NCBI RefSeq assembly: GCF_019457905.1 | Contig: NZ_JAHZSV010000026.1 | Location: 1-64,000, forward strand | Direction of reading: 5' to 3' | DNA length: 64,000 nt | Origin: Flagellimonas abyssi | Lineage (GTDB): Bacteria > Bacteroidota > Bacteroidia > Flavobacteriales > Flavobacteriaceae | In this document: positions 16,836 through 26,510 of the stretch, in pieces | Position numbering within the stretch: the stretch's first letter is position 1 | Layout of the letters: every line of letters begins with the position of its first letter | Notes under the pieces: generated by a model | Seen by the model: the letters and a program-made list of their open reading frames with translations, nothing else | What the model was told of the DNA's origin: nothing | Databases searched by the model: none | Position numbers and translations under genes: made by a program

Positions 16836-18292
16836 TGAACAAAAAAATGTTATTGGTAGGGATTGCCCTTGTATTGGTTATCATACCCCTTTTGGGATAT
16901 GATTTTGATTCGGACACTGGAGTGGAACGATATCAGAATGGACAATTGGAATCCACTCGGGACGTATATGTCGATAGTATCGTGAACTATATCAAGCACA
17001 ATTACTCGATTTTAGCACTTCGCAATTCCACGATTATTGATGGTACCGGAGCCCCTCCCAAGGAAGAGCAAACGATTATTGTCAGATCGGGAAAATTTCA
17101 CCTGATCGGAAATGATGATGAGGTGACCATCCCTAGAAATGCAATCGTGATGAACATGCGGGGGAAAACGATCATTCCAGGCCTGGTCGGTATGCACAAC
17201 CATCTTCATATTCCAGGTTTTCCCGACGTTGGTGAAGTTGCGTCCAAACTGTATTTGGCCGCTGGGGTGACGACCATACAGACCTGTGGGGCCACCGATG
17301 CGGGGAAAGAGCTTTTGCTGTCCGATGAAATTGAGCGAGGGAAAAGAGTAGGGCCCAATATTGTTCCGAGCGCCCCTTTTGTAAATGGTCCCGGGGGAAA
17401 TCCGAACATGATCATACCAAAGAATTGGGGGCATTTGAAGGATACCATTGGCTATTGGTTGAACAGGGGTGTTAAATGGATCAAGGTCTATAGAAATGTT
17501 GACCCGGATGATCTTGAGGTAATCATTGATATGGCGCACAGTAACGGGGCAAAGGTCCGTGGGCATTTGTGCTCCGTTACCTTCGAAGAGGCCACCAATT
17601 TTGGAATCGATGGCATCGAACATGGATTGAACAGCGCAAGCGATTTTCGTACCGATAAGGCTTACGGTCTTTGCGGGGGAGGTAGGGAATATATGGATCA
17701 ATTGGACATGAATGACCCGAAAGTCACAAGCTTGCAACAACAAATGATCGATATGGGGGTGTTTTTGACATCCACATTATCGATATATGAGGCCAGTGTA
17801 CCCGGTAGGATTTATTTGGACGATCGGGCCAAATCGGTCATGTCCCCCTATTTGATAGGTCGATATGAGGAGCGGTTGAAAGAGGCTCAACGGCATAGGG
17901 ATGATATGACCAGGGAGTTGCGTTTGAAACGTATCATGGCCTTTGAGCGACAATACTTCAAAATGGGCGGTCTTTTGTGCAGTGGAGTGGATGCCGGTAG
18001 ACATATTGTTCCCGGTTTTGGGGATCAACGAAATTTTGAGTTGCTGCGCGAAGCTGGTTTTAAAACAGAGGAAGCAATCCAGGTCATGACCGGAAATGGG
18101 GCCAAGGTACTTGAAAGAAATGATATTGGTTCGATAGCGGTTGGGAAAAAGGCGGACTTTGTCATTTTGGACGGGTCCTTGGTCAACGATACCTCGGTAA
18201 TCCATAAGGTCAATACGGTATTCAAGAATGGCTTGGGCTATGATCCCGGTAAACTGATTGGGGATGCCCAAGGTAAATTTGGTCTCGAATGA
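16835..18292 (+). CDS. Amidohydrolase, imidazolonepropionase-like
   Basis: A 485-residue amidohydrolase with an N-terminal membrane anchor or signal (LLVGIALVLVIIPLLGY). The metal motif is HNHLH, then VKVYRN, GHLCS and GIEHGLN with the middle-strand ligands, and SGVDAG toward the C-terminus supplies the catalytic Asp. The closing NDIGSIAVGKKADFVILDG is the standard composite-domain end. First gene of an overlapping operon: ATGA overlap with the PD40 protein, which overlaps the C45 hydrolase by 1 bp. It probably cleaves a cyclic or linear amide outside the cytoplasm; the substrate is unknown. Confidence 0.85.
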   Translation: MNKKMLLVGIALVLVIIPLLGYDFDSDTGVERYQNGQLESTRDVYVDSIVNYIKHNYSILALRNSTIIDGTGAPPKEEQTIIVRSGKFHLIGNDDEVTIPRNAIVMNMRGKTIIPGLVGMHNHLHIPGFPDVGEVASKLYLAAGVTTIQTCGATDAGKELLLSDEIERGKRVGPNIVPSAPFVNGPGGNPNMIIPKNWGHLKDTIGYWLNRGVKWIKVYRNVDPDDLEVIIDMAHSNGAKVRGHLCSVTFEEATNFGIDGIEHGLNSASDFRTDKAYGLCGGGREYMDQLDMNDPKVTSLQQQMIDMGVFLTSTLSIYEASVPGRIYLDDRAKSVMSPYLIGRYEERLKEAQRHRDDMTRELRLKRIMAFERQYFKMGGLLCSGVDAGRHIVPGFGDQRNFELLREAGFKTEEAIQVMTGNGAKVLERNDIGSIAVGKKADFVILDGSLVNDTSVIHKVNTVFKNGLGYDPGKLIGDAQGKFGLE

Positions 18293-19245
18293 AACGGGAG
18301 CGTTTGATGCTGGTCATATTGGTGGTGGTCGTTCCCTTGATGTTTGCTGCCTCACTGTCCTATTTTGGACCACCTGCCTTGGCGTATCTCGGTCAAGATA
18401 GCCCAACAATGACCCCAAAAATATTCGCCCCTGGGGTTATTTCCCAAAAAGATGTCTCCGAGTTTGGATCTGTTTTCAATCAGGAGGGAACGGAGTTGTT
18501 TTATGGGGTCGACCTCCAAGGTAGATCTGAAATTCGTTACACTTATCTTAAAAATGGTGAATGGACAAAACCTGTGGCCCTTTTGTCGGATAGCCTTGTG
18601 AGTTACAATGATCCATTTCTTTCTCCCGACGAAGATCGACTTTATTTTATTTCCAATTATTCGGGTGAAGACCAACCGCCCAAAAGTGATTATGATATGT
18701 TGTATATCAAAAGGGGGGGGAAGCACTGGGAAACAAAGGTTTATAATGTGGGACCCAACATCAATACGGATAGGGATGAATACTATATGTCCTTTGATGA
18801 AAGGGGTACCGTTTATTTCTCTTCCAATTTTAATGCGTCCGTGCATCGGGAACATGATTTTGATATTTATGCCTCCAGCGTTGTTGATGGCGACTTCCAA
18901 CCCTCCATTCTTTTGGATGAGGCCATCAACACCAATGCCTATGAGGCCGATGTCTTTGTGGCTCCGGACGCTTCTTATATACTATTCTGTGGGATAAGGG
19001 ACAATGGCTATGGGCAAGGCGATCTGTACATCAGCTTTAAAGATGAACATGACAACTGGACCAAAGCGGTAAACATGGGAGATGATATCAATACCGGGTT
19101 TCATGAACTGTGTCCTTTTGTGACCAAGGATGGTCAGTATTTGTTTTTTACCAGAAACCAGGACATTTACTGGGTAGATGCTGACATTATTGAAAAGATT
19201 AGAGCGCCTTTGGGAAGAAGTTTAATAATTCAAAATAAAAGCTGA
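18289..19245 (+). CDS. PD40/TolB-like beta-propeller protein
   Basis: A 318-residue exported protein with an N-terminal hydrophobic anchor. At least four PD40/WD40-like blades are visible (FLSPDEDRLYFISNYSG, YMSFDERGTVYFSSN, FVAPDASYILFCGIRDNGYGQGDLYISF, FVTKDGQYLFFTRNQDIYWVD). Such propellers usually bind rather than catalyse. Sandwiched by overlapping genes between an amidohydrolase and a C45 hydrolase, it probably assists them; this is inferred from the operon. Confidence 0.8.
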   Translation: MKRERLMLVILVVVVPLMFAASLSYFGPPALAYLGQDSPTMTPKIFAPGVISQKDVSEFGSVFNQEGTELFYGVDLQGRSEIRYTYLKNGEWTKPVALLSDSLVSYNDPFLSPDEDRLYFISNYSGEDQPPKSDYDMLYIKRGGKHWETKVYNVGPNINTDRDEYYMSFDERGTVYFSSNFNASVHREHDFDIYASSVVDGDFQPSILLDEAINTNAYEADVFVAPDASYILFCGIRDNGYGQGDLYISFKDEHDNWTKAVNMGDDINTGFHELCPFVTKDGQYLFFTRNQDIYWVDADIIEKIRAPLGRSLIIQNKS

Positions 19246-20252
19246 TGTATCATCCAAGACTTTATGGGAGGTATTATGATATGGGTTTCAAGTATGGGAA
19301 ACTGTTATACGAAAAGGTAAATTTTGGTGTACCCATTATAAGTAATGAAAAGATGGATTTTGGATTGAAATCCTATCAGATGCTAAGGGAATACTACCCC
19401 GAGGTCATTGAAGAAATTGAGGGGTTTGCATGTGGGATACAAGATCGACCCGAAGTTTTGGGTGCCTTTTTACTCAGTCTTGGGGTTTTTGATACCACGG
19501 GACAGTGCAGTGTTTTTGCCTGTAGGAACAAAGAGGATGTTATTATTGGACGCAACTATGATATGCGTTATGACTTTAAAAAGTTCACCGAAAGTTCATT
19601 GATTGCCCCAATGGACAGGTATGCCTATATCGGGCAATCCGATGTATTTATAGGCCGATCGGACGGGATCAATGAAAAAGGACTGTTCATTGCGATGTCC
19701 TTTGTCAATGGAACGAAGGTCCAGCCGGGAATTGGATTCCATTTTATTATCAGAAAGGTGTTGGAGAACTGTAGCGTTACCCAGCAGGCCATTGAAGTTG
19801 TTCAGCAGGCCAATATCTCTACGGCCTGTAATTTTCTCATTGCGGATCGTATGGGTGAGCTGGCCGTTGTGGAATCATGTCCCCAAGGAAGTTTTGTGAG
19901 AAGGCCCGGAGCAGGAGAACAGCATCTATTTATCACCAATCAGTTCCAAAGTGCGGAGATGAAAGCGTTCGAGGCAGAAGGAGTAGCCTGGAGCAAAAGC
20001 GCCGAACGCTATCAAGGAATGGAAACATTGCTTGGTGGCATGGATGGTATGGACCTACAGAAGGCCAAAGCAATCTTATCCGATGGTTGTGTCTGCCTGG
20101 ATTTAAAAAAAGAGCGCTTTGGGACCATATGGTCCGTTGTATCCAATTTGAACAAGGGCATCATTGAAAGGGCAGAGACGAAACCGAGGATGAATAATTA
20201 CAAACAGGATACCCGACTGGCGTGGTGGCTACAAAAAAGAAGTCGGTCCTAA
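19245..20252 (+). CDS. C45 family peptidase/acyltransferase (Ntn hydrolase)
   Basis: A 335-residue protein of the C45 (acyl-CoA:6-aminopenicillanate acyltransferase-like) Ntn family. The autocatalytic Cys is in TTGQCSVFACR, followed by IIGRNYDMRYDF and the DGINEKGLFIAMSFVNG strand, both typical. Here the nucleophile is preceded by about 85 residues that would be removed on maturation. No signal peptide is seen, so it is probably cytosolic. Last gene of the three-gene overlapping operon from 16835. Cleavage or transfer of an acyl or amide group is expected; the presence of penicillin-acylase-like and beta-lactamase-like enzymes in one block is notable. Confidence 0.75.
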   Translation: MYHPRLYGRYYDMGFKYGKLLYEKVNFGVPIISNEKMDFGLKSYQMLREYYPEVIEEIEGFACGIQDRPEVLGAFLLSLGVFDTTGQCSVFACRNKEDVIIGRNYDMRYDFKKFTESSLIAPMDRYAYIGQSDVFIGRSDGINEKGLFIAMSFVNGTKVQPGIGFHFIIRKVLENCSVTQQAIEVVQQANISTACNFLIADRMGELAVVESCPQGSFVRRPGAGEQHLFITNQFQSAEMKAFEAEGVAWSKSAERYQGMETLLGGMDGMDLQKAKAILSDGCVCLDLKKERFGTIWSVVSNLNKGIIERAETKPRMNNYKQDTRLAWWLQKRSRS

Positions 20253-20303
20253 TGGATCCAATAGAGCAAATGAAGTTAGAATGATAAAAACAAAGAAGGA
20301 CAA

Positions 20304-21323
20304 ATGGGGAATGAAAACATAAGGTCAAAACTATTTTTTAAGCGGGCCATTTCAGGGAACCTGGTGGTGCAAGGTATTCGCTATGCTCAGGACAAGTTTC
20401 TTTTGATGCTACTGATGCTATGTTTTTTCCAAAACGGTAGAGCACAGGACAAAACAATTTCCATCACCATAGACGATATCCCGAATACCGAAATGTACGA
20501 GCAGAATGGATTCCGCTCGGACCTGCTGTTGATGTTGGACGCCCTTGACGTTCCCTTCACCATTTTCATCAATGAGGACAAAATATATAAGACACGATTC
20601 CGGGCCAAGAACGAAAAATTATTGGAAGCATGGATAGCGAATGCACAGTCCTTAATTGGAAACCATTCCTATAGCCATCCCAGGTATTCCGAAGTGGGGT
20701 ATGAGGCCTTTATGGCAGATGTGGTCAAAGGCGAGGAACTGTCCAGGGACTTGGCCATCAAATATGACAAAGAGCTTCGGTATTTTCGCTTTCCCTTCAA
20801 TGATATGGGGAAAGATTCCCTTCAACACCATCGGATGAGAGACTTTATGGAGTCCAGAAATATGGTCATCACACCCTTTACCATTGAAAGTTCCGATTGG
20901 ATGTTCGATGTGGTTTACCGATATTATCTCGAACAAGGGGAGCTGGAAAAGGCCAAGGCCATTGGGGAAGCATATGTGCAAAAGACCATGGCGATGGTGG
21001 AACATTTTGAAACCGTTGCCCAAACCGAGCATGGGCGCCCCATGAGCCATATCTATCTCTGTCATGACAATCGGTTGAACACGGATTACCTAGAAGAAAT
21101 CATCATACGGTTAAAGCAGCAAGGTTACGATATTGTAGACCTTGATCAATCTTTGGAGGACCCATTGTATCAACTCCCGGATCATTACTATAGAAAATGG
21201 GGGGTCAGTTGGTTGTACCGTTGGATGGCATCCCAAAAAATCAGGGTTTCATGGATGAAACAGGAACCCAGCCTCAAGGATATTGAGAGCACCTATCATG
21301 AAATAATCAAAAAACGACAGTAA
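20304..21323 (+). CDS. Polysaccharide deacetylase (CE4) family protein
   Basis: A 339-residue protein with an N-terminal signal anchor (LLMLLMLCFFQNGRAQ, residues about 33-48). NodB-type motifs: ITIDDIP (TFDD box with the metal Asp), GNHSYSHP (HxxxH metal box) and YFRFPFND (RxPY/F box); all three are recognisable. It should remove acetyl groups from a polysaccharide or peptidoglycan outside the cytoplasm. The start could be later than 20304, since residues 1-30 precede the signal. It is not closely linked to its neighbours (51-bp and 25-bp gaps). Confidence 0.75.
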   Translation: MGNENIRSKLFFKRAISGNLVVQGIRYAQDKFLLMLLMLCFFQNGRAQDKTISITIDDIPNTEMYEQNGFRSDLLLMLDALDVPFTIFINEDKIYKTRFRAKNEKLLEAWIANAQSLIGNHSYSHPRYSEVGYEAFMADVVKGEELSRDLAIKYDKELRYFRFPFNDMGKDSLQHHRMRDFMESRNMVITPFTIESSDWMFDVVYRYYLEQGELEKAKAIGEAYVQKTMAMVEHFETVAQTEHGRPMSHIYLCHDNRLNTDYLEEIIIRLKQQGYDIVDLDQSLEDPLYQLPDHYYRKWGVSWLYRWMASQKIRVSWMKQEPSLKDIESTYHEIIKKRQ

Positions 21324-21348
21324 ATACGTAACCTTATTTAAACGATCA

Positions 21349-23226
21349 ATGGACATGAATACATGTATAATCAGAAAATTCAAAACAGTTTTTTTAGTCT
21401 GTTCCCTCATTTTTTTGGGAGCCTGTAGTAAGGATGATAACGGAGATGGTGGGCAACCTGTTGTCCCTATAATTAGTGATTTTGCCCCGACCAGTGGTCA
21501 GGTAGGGGACGAGGTCACTATAAATGGTAAACATTTCAGTACCACGGCCAGTGGGAACGCGGTGAAGTTCAATGACATCAAGGCCACCGTAAAGACGGCC
21601 ACGAAGACCCAATTGATAGTGACCGTACCTGAGGGGGCAGCAACTGGAAAGGTCTCCGTAACCGTTAATGGGGAGGTTGGGACCAGTTTAACCGATTTCA
21701 CCGTGTTGTTTTCCCCGAAGATTACCGTTCTTTCTGTGGACAATGGTTATGTGGGGGACCAGGTGACCATCGAGGGGGAAAACTTTGATGCCACCACCAG
21801 TGGCAATGAGGTTCTTTTTAACGGTACTTCAGCAACAGTGACCAGTGCCACGGAAACCGCTTTGGTGGTGACCGTGCCCGAAGGGGCCACAACGGGCAAT
21901 ATCAAGGTGACCGTCAATGGCATGACCACCACAAGTAGTGAAGTGTTTACGGTCAACCAACCACCAAGCATCAGTGGTTTTTCGCCCTTAAGCGGAATTA
22001 TTGGTGAGGGAATCACCATTGAAGGTGAACATTTCAGCGCTACGGCTTCGGAGAACGAAGTTCTTATTAACGGTATGGTTGCCAATCTCATATCGGCTTC
22101 TGAGACCACATTGGTAGTGGTGGTTCCTGAAGGGGCCAGTACAGGAAAAATCAGTGTCACTGTCGATGGAAAGGAAGTGATCAGTGGTGAAGACTTTGCG
22201 GTCCTGCCCCTGAAACAAATCGAAGCAGGAGGATATCATACCTTGATGGTAAAATCCGATAATACCTTGTGGGGATTCGGTTGGAATTACCAAGGCCAGT
22301 TGGGTGTTTCCGGTCAGGACAGGTATTTGAAGGCAGTTCATATCATGTCTGATGTCAAAACAGTAGCAGCGGGTGAAAGACATACTTTGATTCTAAAAAC
22401 CGATAATACCTTGTGGGCAACCGGTCGCAATACGTCGGGTGAACTGGGCGATGGTACCCAAACAAATGTCTTTGTACCCAAGCAAATCATGACAGATGTC
22501 CAGGCTATTGCGGCTGGACAGGCACATTCATTGATTTTAAAAACAGACAACACCCTTTGGAGTACTGGGAGTAATTCTTTTGGACAATTGGGCAATGGCG
22601 GTTCGGGAAACATACATGTTGATTGTCAACAAGTAATGACAGATGTCAGGGCCATAGCTGCAGGGGCTGCCCATTCTTTGATCGTAAAGGAGGACAATAC
22701 CTTATGGGTTACCGGATTCAACGGATATGGGCAGTTGGGTGACGGTACCCTTGTTCATATTTCTACTCCTAAGCAAGTGATGTCCGATGTGCTAATGGTT
22801 TCGGCAGGGCACAGTCACAGTTTGGTGATTAAAACAGATAAGACCTTGTGGGGTATGGGCCATAATGAATTTGGACAATTGCGGGGTAATGAAACAGAAA
22901 ACGTTCTCATACCAAAACAAATCATGGCCGGTGTTGCCAAGGTATCCGCAGGATATGTGTATACGCTGATATTGGATCAGGATCAAACCTTATGGGGATT
23001 GGGCAACAATGAACATGGACTTTTGCATTCTGGAACCACCGAAGTTTCCAATTTTGCCCCAGTACAGATAATGGGGAATATCAAACTACTGTCTGCCGGT
23101 AGTGTTCACAGTATGTTATATAGGGAGGACAATACCTTATGGAGTGCAGGAAGCAACAGTTATGGTCAATTGGGAGATGGGTCTACTACTTCCTCCACCA
23201 ATTCTGTTGGGGTGGAAATACCTTGA
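21349..23226 (+). CDS. IPT/TIG plus RCC1-repeat lipoprotein
   Basis: A 625-residue lipoprotein (signal ends FLGAC). Three consecutive IPT/TIG immunoglobulin-like domains occupy residues about 40-285, each opening with an ISxFxPxxG(x)xGDxVTI pattern and closing with VTVPEGAxTGKIxVTVxG. About seven RCC1 repeats of the type GxxHTLILKTDNTLWATGxNxxGQLG follow to the C-terminus and should form one propeller. It is probably a surface adhesion or binding protein. The repeats are very regular, so recombination between them is expected. Confidence 0.85.
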   Translation: MDMNTCIIRKFKTVFLVCSLIFLGACSKDDNGDGGQPVVPIISDFAPTSGQVGDEVTINGKHFSTTASGNAVKFNDIKATVKTATKTQLIVTVPEGAATGKVSVTVNGEVGTSLTDFTVLFSPKITVLSVDNGYVGDQVTIEGENFDATTSGNEVLFNGTSATVTSATETALVVTVPEGATTGNIKVTVNGMTTTSSEVFTVNQPPSISGFSPLSGIIGEGITIEGEHFSATASENEVLINGMVANLISASETTLVVVVPEGASTGKISVTVDGKEVISGEDFAVLPLKQIEAGGYHTLMVKSDNTLWGFGWNYQGQLGVSGQDRYLKAVHIMSDVKTVAAGERHTLILKTDNTLWATGRNTSGELGDGTQTNVFVPKQIMTDVQAIAAGQAHSLILKTDNTLWSTGSNSFGQLGNGGSGNIHVDCQQVMTDVRAIAAGAAHSLIVKEDNTLWVTGFNGYGQLGDGTLVHISTPKQVMSDVLMVSAGHSHSLVIKTDKTLWGMGHNEFGQLRGNETENVLIPKQIMAGVAKVSAGYVYTLILDQDQTLWGLGNNEHGLLHSGTTEVSNFAPVQIMGNIKLLSAGSVHSMLYREDNTLWSAGSNSYGQLGDGSTTSSTNSVGVEIP

Positions 23227-23293
23227 ATTTCAGTTGATGTTATACTTGAATGTTGGCCACCTCTTCTAAGCATCGACTATTAATTAGAGACGT

Positions 23294-24427
23294 ATGAAAA
23301 CTTTTTTTTTCAACAATTCAAGACCGATATTGCTTGTACTTTTATTAGCCATGGGCCATATTGATTCTTTGAGTGGACAAAATGTCCTCTTTTCGGAGAT
23401 AAGATATTTGATTGATCACGTCAATGTAGTGGATGTCAAGAAGGAAGAGGTGCGTCCCGACCAAAGTATTTTGGACTCAAAAGGAATCATCGAATCCGTA
23501 AGGAACTCCTTTGGGGTAGATGTAAATGATTTTAAAACGGTCATTGGTGCCCAAGGGAAATATCCTTTTCCGGGTCTTAGGGATATGCATTCCCCTAAGC
23601 GAGGGAATCGTATGCCCTCCTTTATTAACAGGGAATGTATGATACCGTTTTTTATCGCCAATGAGGTAACCGGAGTTCGCGATATTGTCCTTGGTGGACG
23701 CATTCCCCTTCGTAGGTCAGAGGCAGATGCGTCCCGTAAAGGATTGCGCAGTTTGGAACATGCACGTGATCTGTTGTTTGAAGGATTTTTTAACGCCGAG
23801 GACTTTCGGCAATTGGCCATGTCCCAAGACCCTTCAGCGGAATGGATGCAGGCGATAGTCGGTCTATACGATCCGGATCGGACAGCAGATATTTCTGAGA
23901 TCATGGTCAAGAACGATACATGGTATGTGCCCACCCACGTGAAGTGCAAAATGGAGACATTTGATGACGCCCCCAGTTTTATTGAGGATGCCAGAAATCA
24001 ATATAGCCTCACCATGCTTTTGGATGCTTGGAATGCCGATGCTGATCGGGTGGTCGCCTTGGATTCCACAGCATATGGAAGGGAAGCTTATCGAAAGTTT
24101 TACCGAATGGGATTGGAAATCACCATGGAGGCCTTTGACGCTGGGATACGGATCTTAGTGGGAACCGATGTTGGCGACAGTTATGTATATCCCGGATTTG
24201 CTGTGCATGATGAGTTGGAAGAACTGGTGTTTGCCGGATCGACCCCTATGGAAGCCTTTCGTGCGGCTACAATCGATACAGCTGAATTTTTAGGTATGGA
24301 AGGGCAATTTGGAACCATTGTAGCGAGAAGGGAAGCTGACTTTTTGCTATCGGATGCGAATCCTGTTCGGGACATTGGTCTTACCAAGGATATCCATGTA
24401 CTAATTTGTAGAGGGGGCAGTACCTAA
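23294..24427 (+). CDS. Degenerate amidohydrolase-like protein
   Basis: A 377-residue exported protein related to the imidazolonepropionase-like amidohydrolases by its C-terminal half (TDVGDSYVYPGFAVHDELEELVFAGSTPMEAFRAATIDTAEFLGMEGQFGTI..ADFLL). The metal-binding HxH is lost: where GLxDMHxH is expected the sequence reads GLRDMHSPKRGN. The middle of the barrel is shortened (GRIPLRRSEADASRKGLRSLEHARD joins parts that are normally far apart). The frame is open, so it may be a pseudoenzyme or a decaying gene. Low chance of catalysis by the usual mechanism. Confidence 0.65.
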   Translation: MKTFFFNNSRPILLVLLLAMGHIDSLSGQNVLFSEIRYLIDHVNVVDVKKEEVRPDQSILDSKGIIESVRNSFGVDVNDFKTVIGAQGKYPFPGLRDMHSPKRGNRMPSFINRECMIPFFIANEVTGVRDIVLGGRIPLRRSEADASRKGLRSLEHARDLLFEGFFNAEDFRQLAMSQDPSAEWMQAIVGLYDPDRTADISEIMVKNDTWYVPTHVKCKMETFDDAPSFIEDARNQYSLTMLLDAWNADADRVVALDSTAYGREAYRKFYRMGLEITMEAFDAGIRILVGTDVGDSYVYPGFAVHDELEELVFAGSTPMEAFRAATIDTAEFLGMEGQFGTIVARREADFLLSDANPVRDIGLTKDIHVLICRGGST

Positions 24428-24497
24428 ATCGGGATCGACTTGATGGCATGTTGGAAAGTATTAAATCATTGCCGTTTGGCAACTAATTCAAATAATC

Positions 24498-25052
24498 ATG
24501 ATGAAAAAAAAGATGTTTGTGCTTTTAATGGTTTTGGGAGTATTTGTTCGAAGCAGTGCCCAAGTACCTGAACCAGTAAATCAAACCATCATACGTTTGA
24601 CCGTGGTCAAGGACGGGGATAAAATCCTAATCCGAAAAACCCCGTACGGGTGGATGACCCCGGCAGTTTATTTTAAAGAACCGCAAAGCATACAAGAGGT
24701 TATTGATAAAATGGCGGGAAGCTATGGTGTTCAAATTTCCGGGATTGGTCTAAGGGGACTGTTTACCTATACCTATGATTTTAAGCCTACCGCTGATATA
24801 CGCCAACTTTATGTGGCCAATTATGTCCGTGGGACCTTGGTGCCGCCATCCAAAAATGAGGAAGTGTATTGGATGCCGATAGAGGAGGCCTTGGGCAAAT
24901 TAGGTGCAACGGTACCGGCATTAAAGGAAATGACCAAACAAATCTTGGATAAACCCGACAAGGTATGGGGAGGAGCTTTTAATCTTTTTAAAGTAAATGG
25001 AAATATGAAATCAAGTATGGTAGAGGACTTTTATCCATTGGCCGGTATGTAA
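24498..25052 (+). CDS. Secreted hypothetical protein, possibly NUDIX-fold
   Basis: A 184-residue protein with a clear signal peptide (MFVLLMVLGVFVRSSAQ). The mature part resembles a NUDIX fold: strands TIIRLTVVKDGDKILIRKTPYGWMTP, then a helix SIQEVIDKMAGSYGV where the NUDIX box would lie, and VYWMPIEEALGKLG near the end. The catalytic REUxEE is absent, so pyrophosphatase activity is unlikely. Its stop overlaps the upstream ATG (25052) of the next frame. The fold assignment is tentative. Confidence 0.5.
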   Translation: MMKKKMFVLLMVLGVFVRSSAQVPEPVNQTIIRLTVVKDGDKILIRKTPYGWMTPAVYFKEPQSIQEVIDKMAGSYGVQISGIGLRGLFTYTYDFKPTADIRQLYVANYVRGTLVPPSKNEEVYWMPIEEALGKLGATVPALKEMTKQILDKPDKVWGGAFNLFKVNGNMKSSMVEDFYPLAGM

Positions 25053-25141
25053 TGGATAAATCAAAAATCCTTAGTAACCTCCCAATAATTTTCAAAAATA
25101 AAACGGTGTTTAAAAAAATGATCTGTTACCTATTTAGTAAG

Positions 25142-26485
25142 ATGCGATTGTTCACATATAAACCAATTATGATGCTTTGTGCAATTATGCTCTTGGGAAT
25201 GTTCTTTAATGGAACCTTTGCACAAGATATGGATATCAATAGGTTGGATACCTATTTCAATACCTTGGAAAGCAATGACAAGTTCATGGGCAGCGTGGCT
25301 ATTCTAAAAGATGGCAAGGTTGTCTATGATAAGCAGGTGGGATATTCCAATTTGGAATTGGAACAACAACCGGATGTAAACACAAGCTATGGGATCGGTT
25401 CTATTTCCAAGGTATTTACCGCTGTCCTGATTTTTAAGGCCATTGAGGAGGGGATGCTCGATCTGGATGGAACCATTGAAGGGTATTTTCCTTCGATAAT
25501 AAATTCGGAAAAGATTACCATTGCCCAATTATTGAGCCATCGAAGCGGTGTGTTCAATTTTACCGATGATAAGGAAAACTACCTCAGTTACCATACTTCC
25601 CATAAATCCCCCGAGGAAATGGTCAACATCATAGCGCAAGGGGGAAGTATGTTTGAACCGGGGGATAAAGGGGGGTACAGCAATTCCAATTATGTATTGC
25701 TCTCCATTATTTTGGAAAAGGTGTACGGGCAGTCCTATGCAGCGATTTTGTGGGAGCAACTGATCGATCCGCTAGGACTTGCCCACACGTATTTTGGAGG
25801 TCCTATGAATGGGAACCAGAAGGAGAGCCTTTCCTATACGTATGAGGGCCGATGGAAACTCATGGAGGAAACAGATCCTTCCATTGGATTGGGAGCGGGG
25901 GGTATTGTTTCTACCCCGTCGGACCTATTGGTCTTTGCTGATGCCCTGTTTACGGGTGGCCTATTGTCCAAGGCAAGCCTGTCCAAAATGAAGACCATAC
26001 GGGAGAATTTTGGGATGGGACTGTTCAAGATAGCTTATAATGATCATGTCAGTTATGGTCATAATGGTGAGATTGACGGTTTTATTGGGGCTATGCGATA
26101 TTTTGAGGACGATAAGTATGGTTTTGTTGTCCTATCCAATGGATTGAACTATACCTTGAACACCATAACGGTCACCATGGTCAATGCGCTTTACGGTAAG
26201 CACTATGATATCCCGGACTTTAGGGTGTACCATCCTAGGGCTAAGGAATTGGACGCCTACCTTGGCGTGTACTCCAGTGAATCCTTTCCTGTAAAATTAT
26301 CGATTACCAGATCAGGGAAACAATTATTTGTACAAGCCCCAGGAGATGCAAAAATGAAGATGGTAGCCACTGCAAAAGGTGAATTTAAATATGAACCTGC
26401 GGGGATTGCGATCAGGTTTTTCACTGAAAATGGTCAATTGGCCATTATCCAAGGCGGGAAAACACATGTGCTGACACGGGAGTAA
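25142..26485 (+). CDS. Serine hydrolase, secreted (PBP4* type)
   Basis: A 447-residue protein from the ATG at 25142, chosen because it gives a proper signal (MMLCAIMLLGMFFNGTFAQ); the frame is open from 25052. Motifs SISK (S87-K90), YSN in GYSNSNYVLL and HNG in YGHNGEIDGF are intact. A C-terminal beta-rich domain of about 95 residues follows (DAYLGVYSSESFPVKLSITRSG), as in DUF3471-tailed members. It stands apart from the other hydrolase operons and is followed by a DUF4386 membrane protein. Confidence 0.85.
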   Translation: MRLFTYKPIMMLCAIMLLGMFFNGTFAQDMDINRLDTYFNTLESNDKFMGSVAILKDGKVVYDKQVGYSNLELEQQPDVNTSYGIGSISKVFTAVLIFKAIEEGMLDLDGTIEGYFPSIINSEKITIAQLLSHRSGVFNFTDDKENYLSYHTSHKSPEEMVNIIAQGGSMFEPGDKGGYSNSNYVLLSIILEKVYGQSYAAILWEQLIDPLGLAHTYFGGPMNGNQKESLSYTYEGRWKLMEETDPSIGLGAGGIVSTPSDLLVFADALFTGGLLSKASLSKMKTIRENFGMGLFKIAYNDHVSYGHNGEIDGFIGAMRYFEDDKYGFVVLSNGLNYTLNTITVTMVNALYGKHYDIPDFRVYHPRAKELDAYLGVYSSESFPVKLSITRSGKQLFVQAPGDAKMKMVATAKGEFKYEPAGIAIRFFTENGQLAIIQGGKTHVLTRE

Positions 26486-26510
26486 CTAAAAATTTATATG
26501 AAATACGTAC

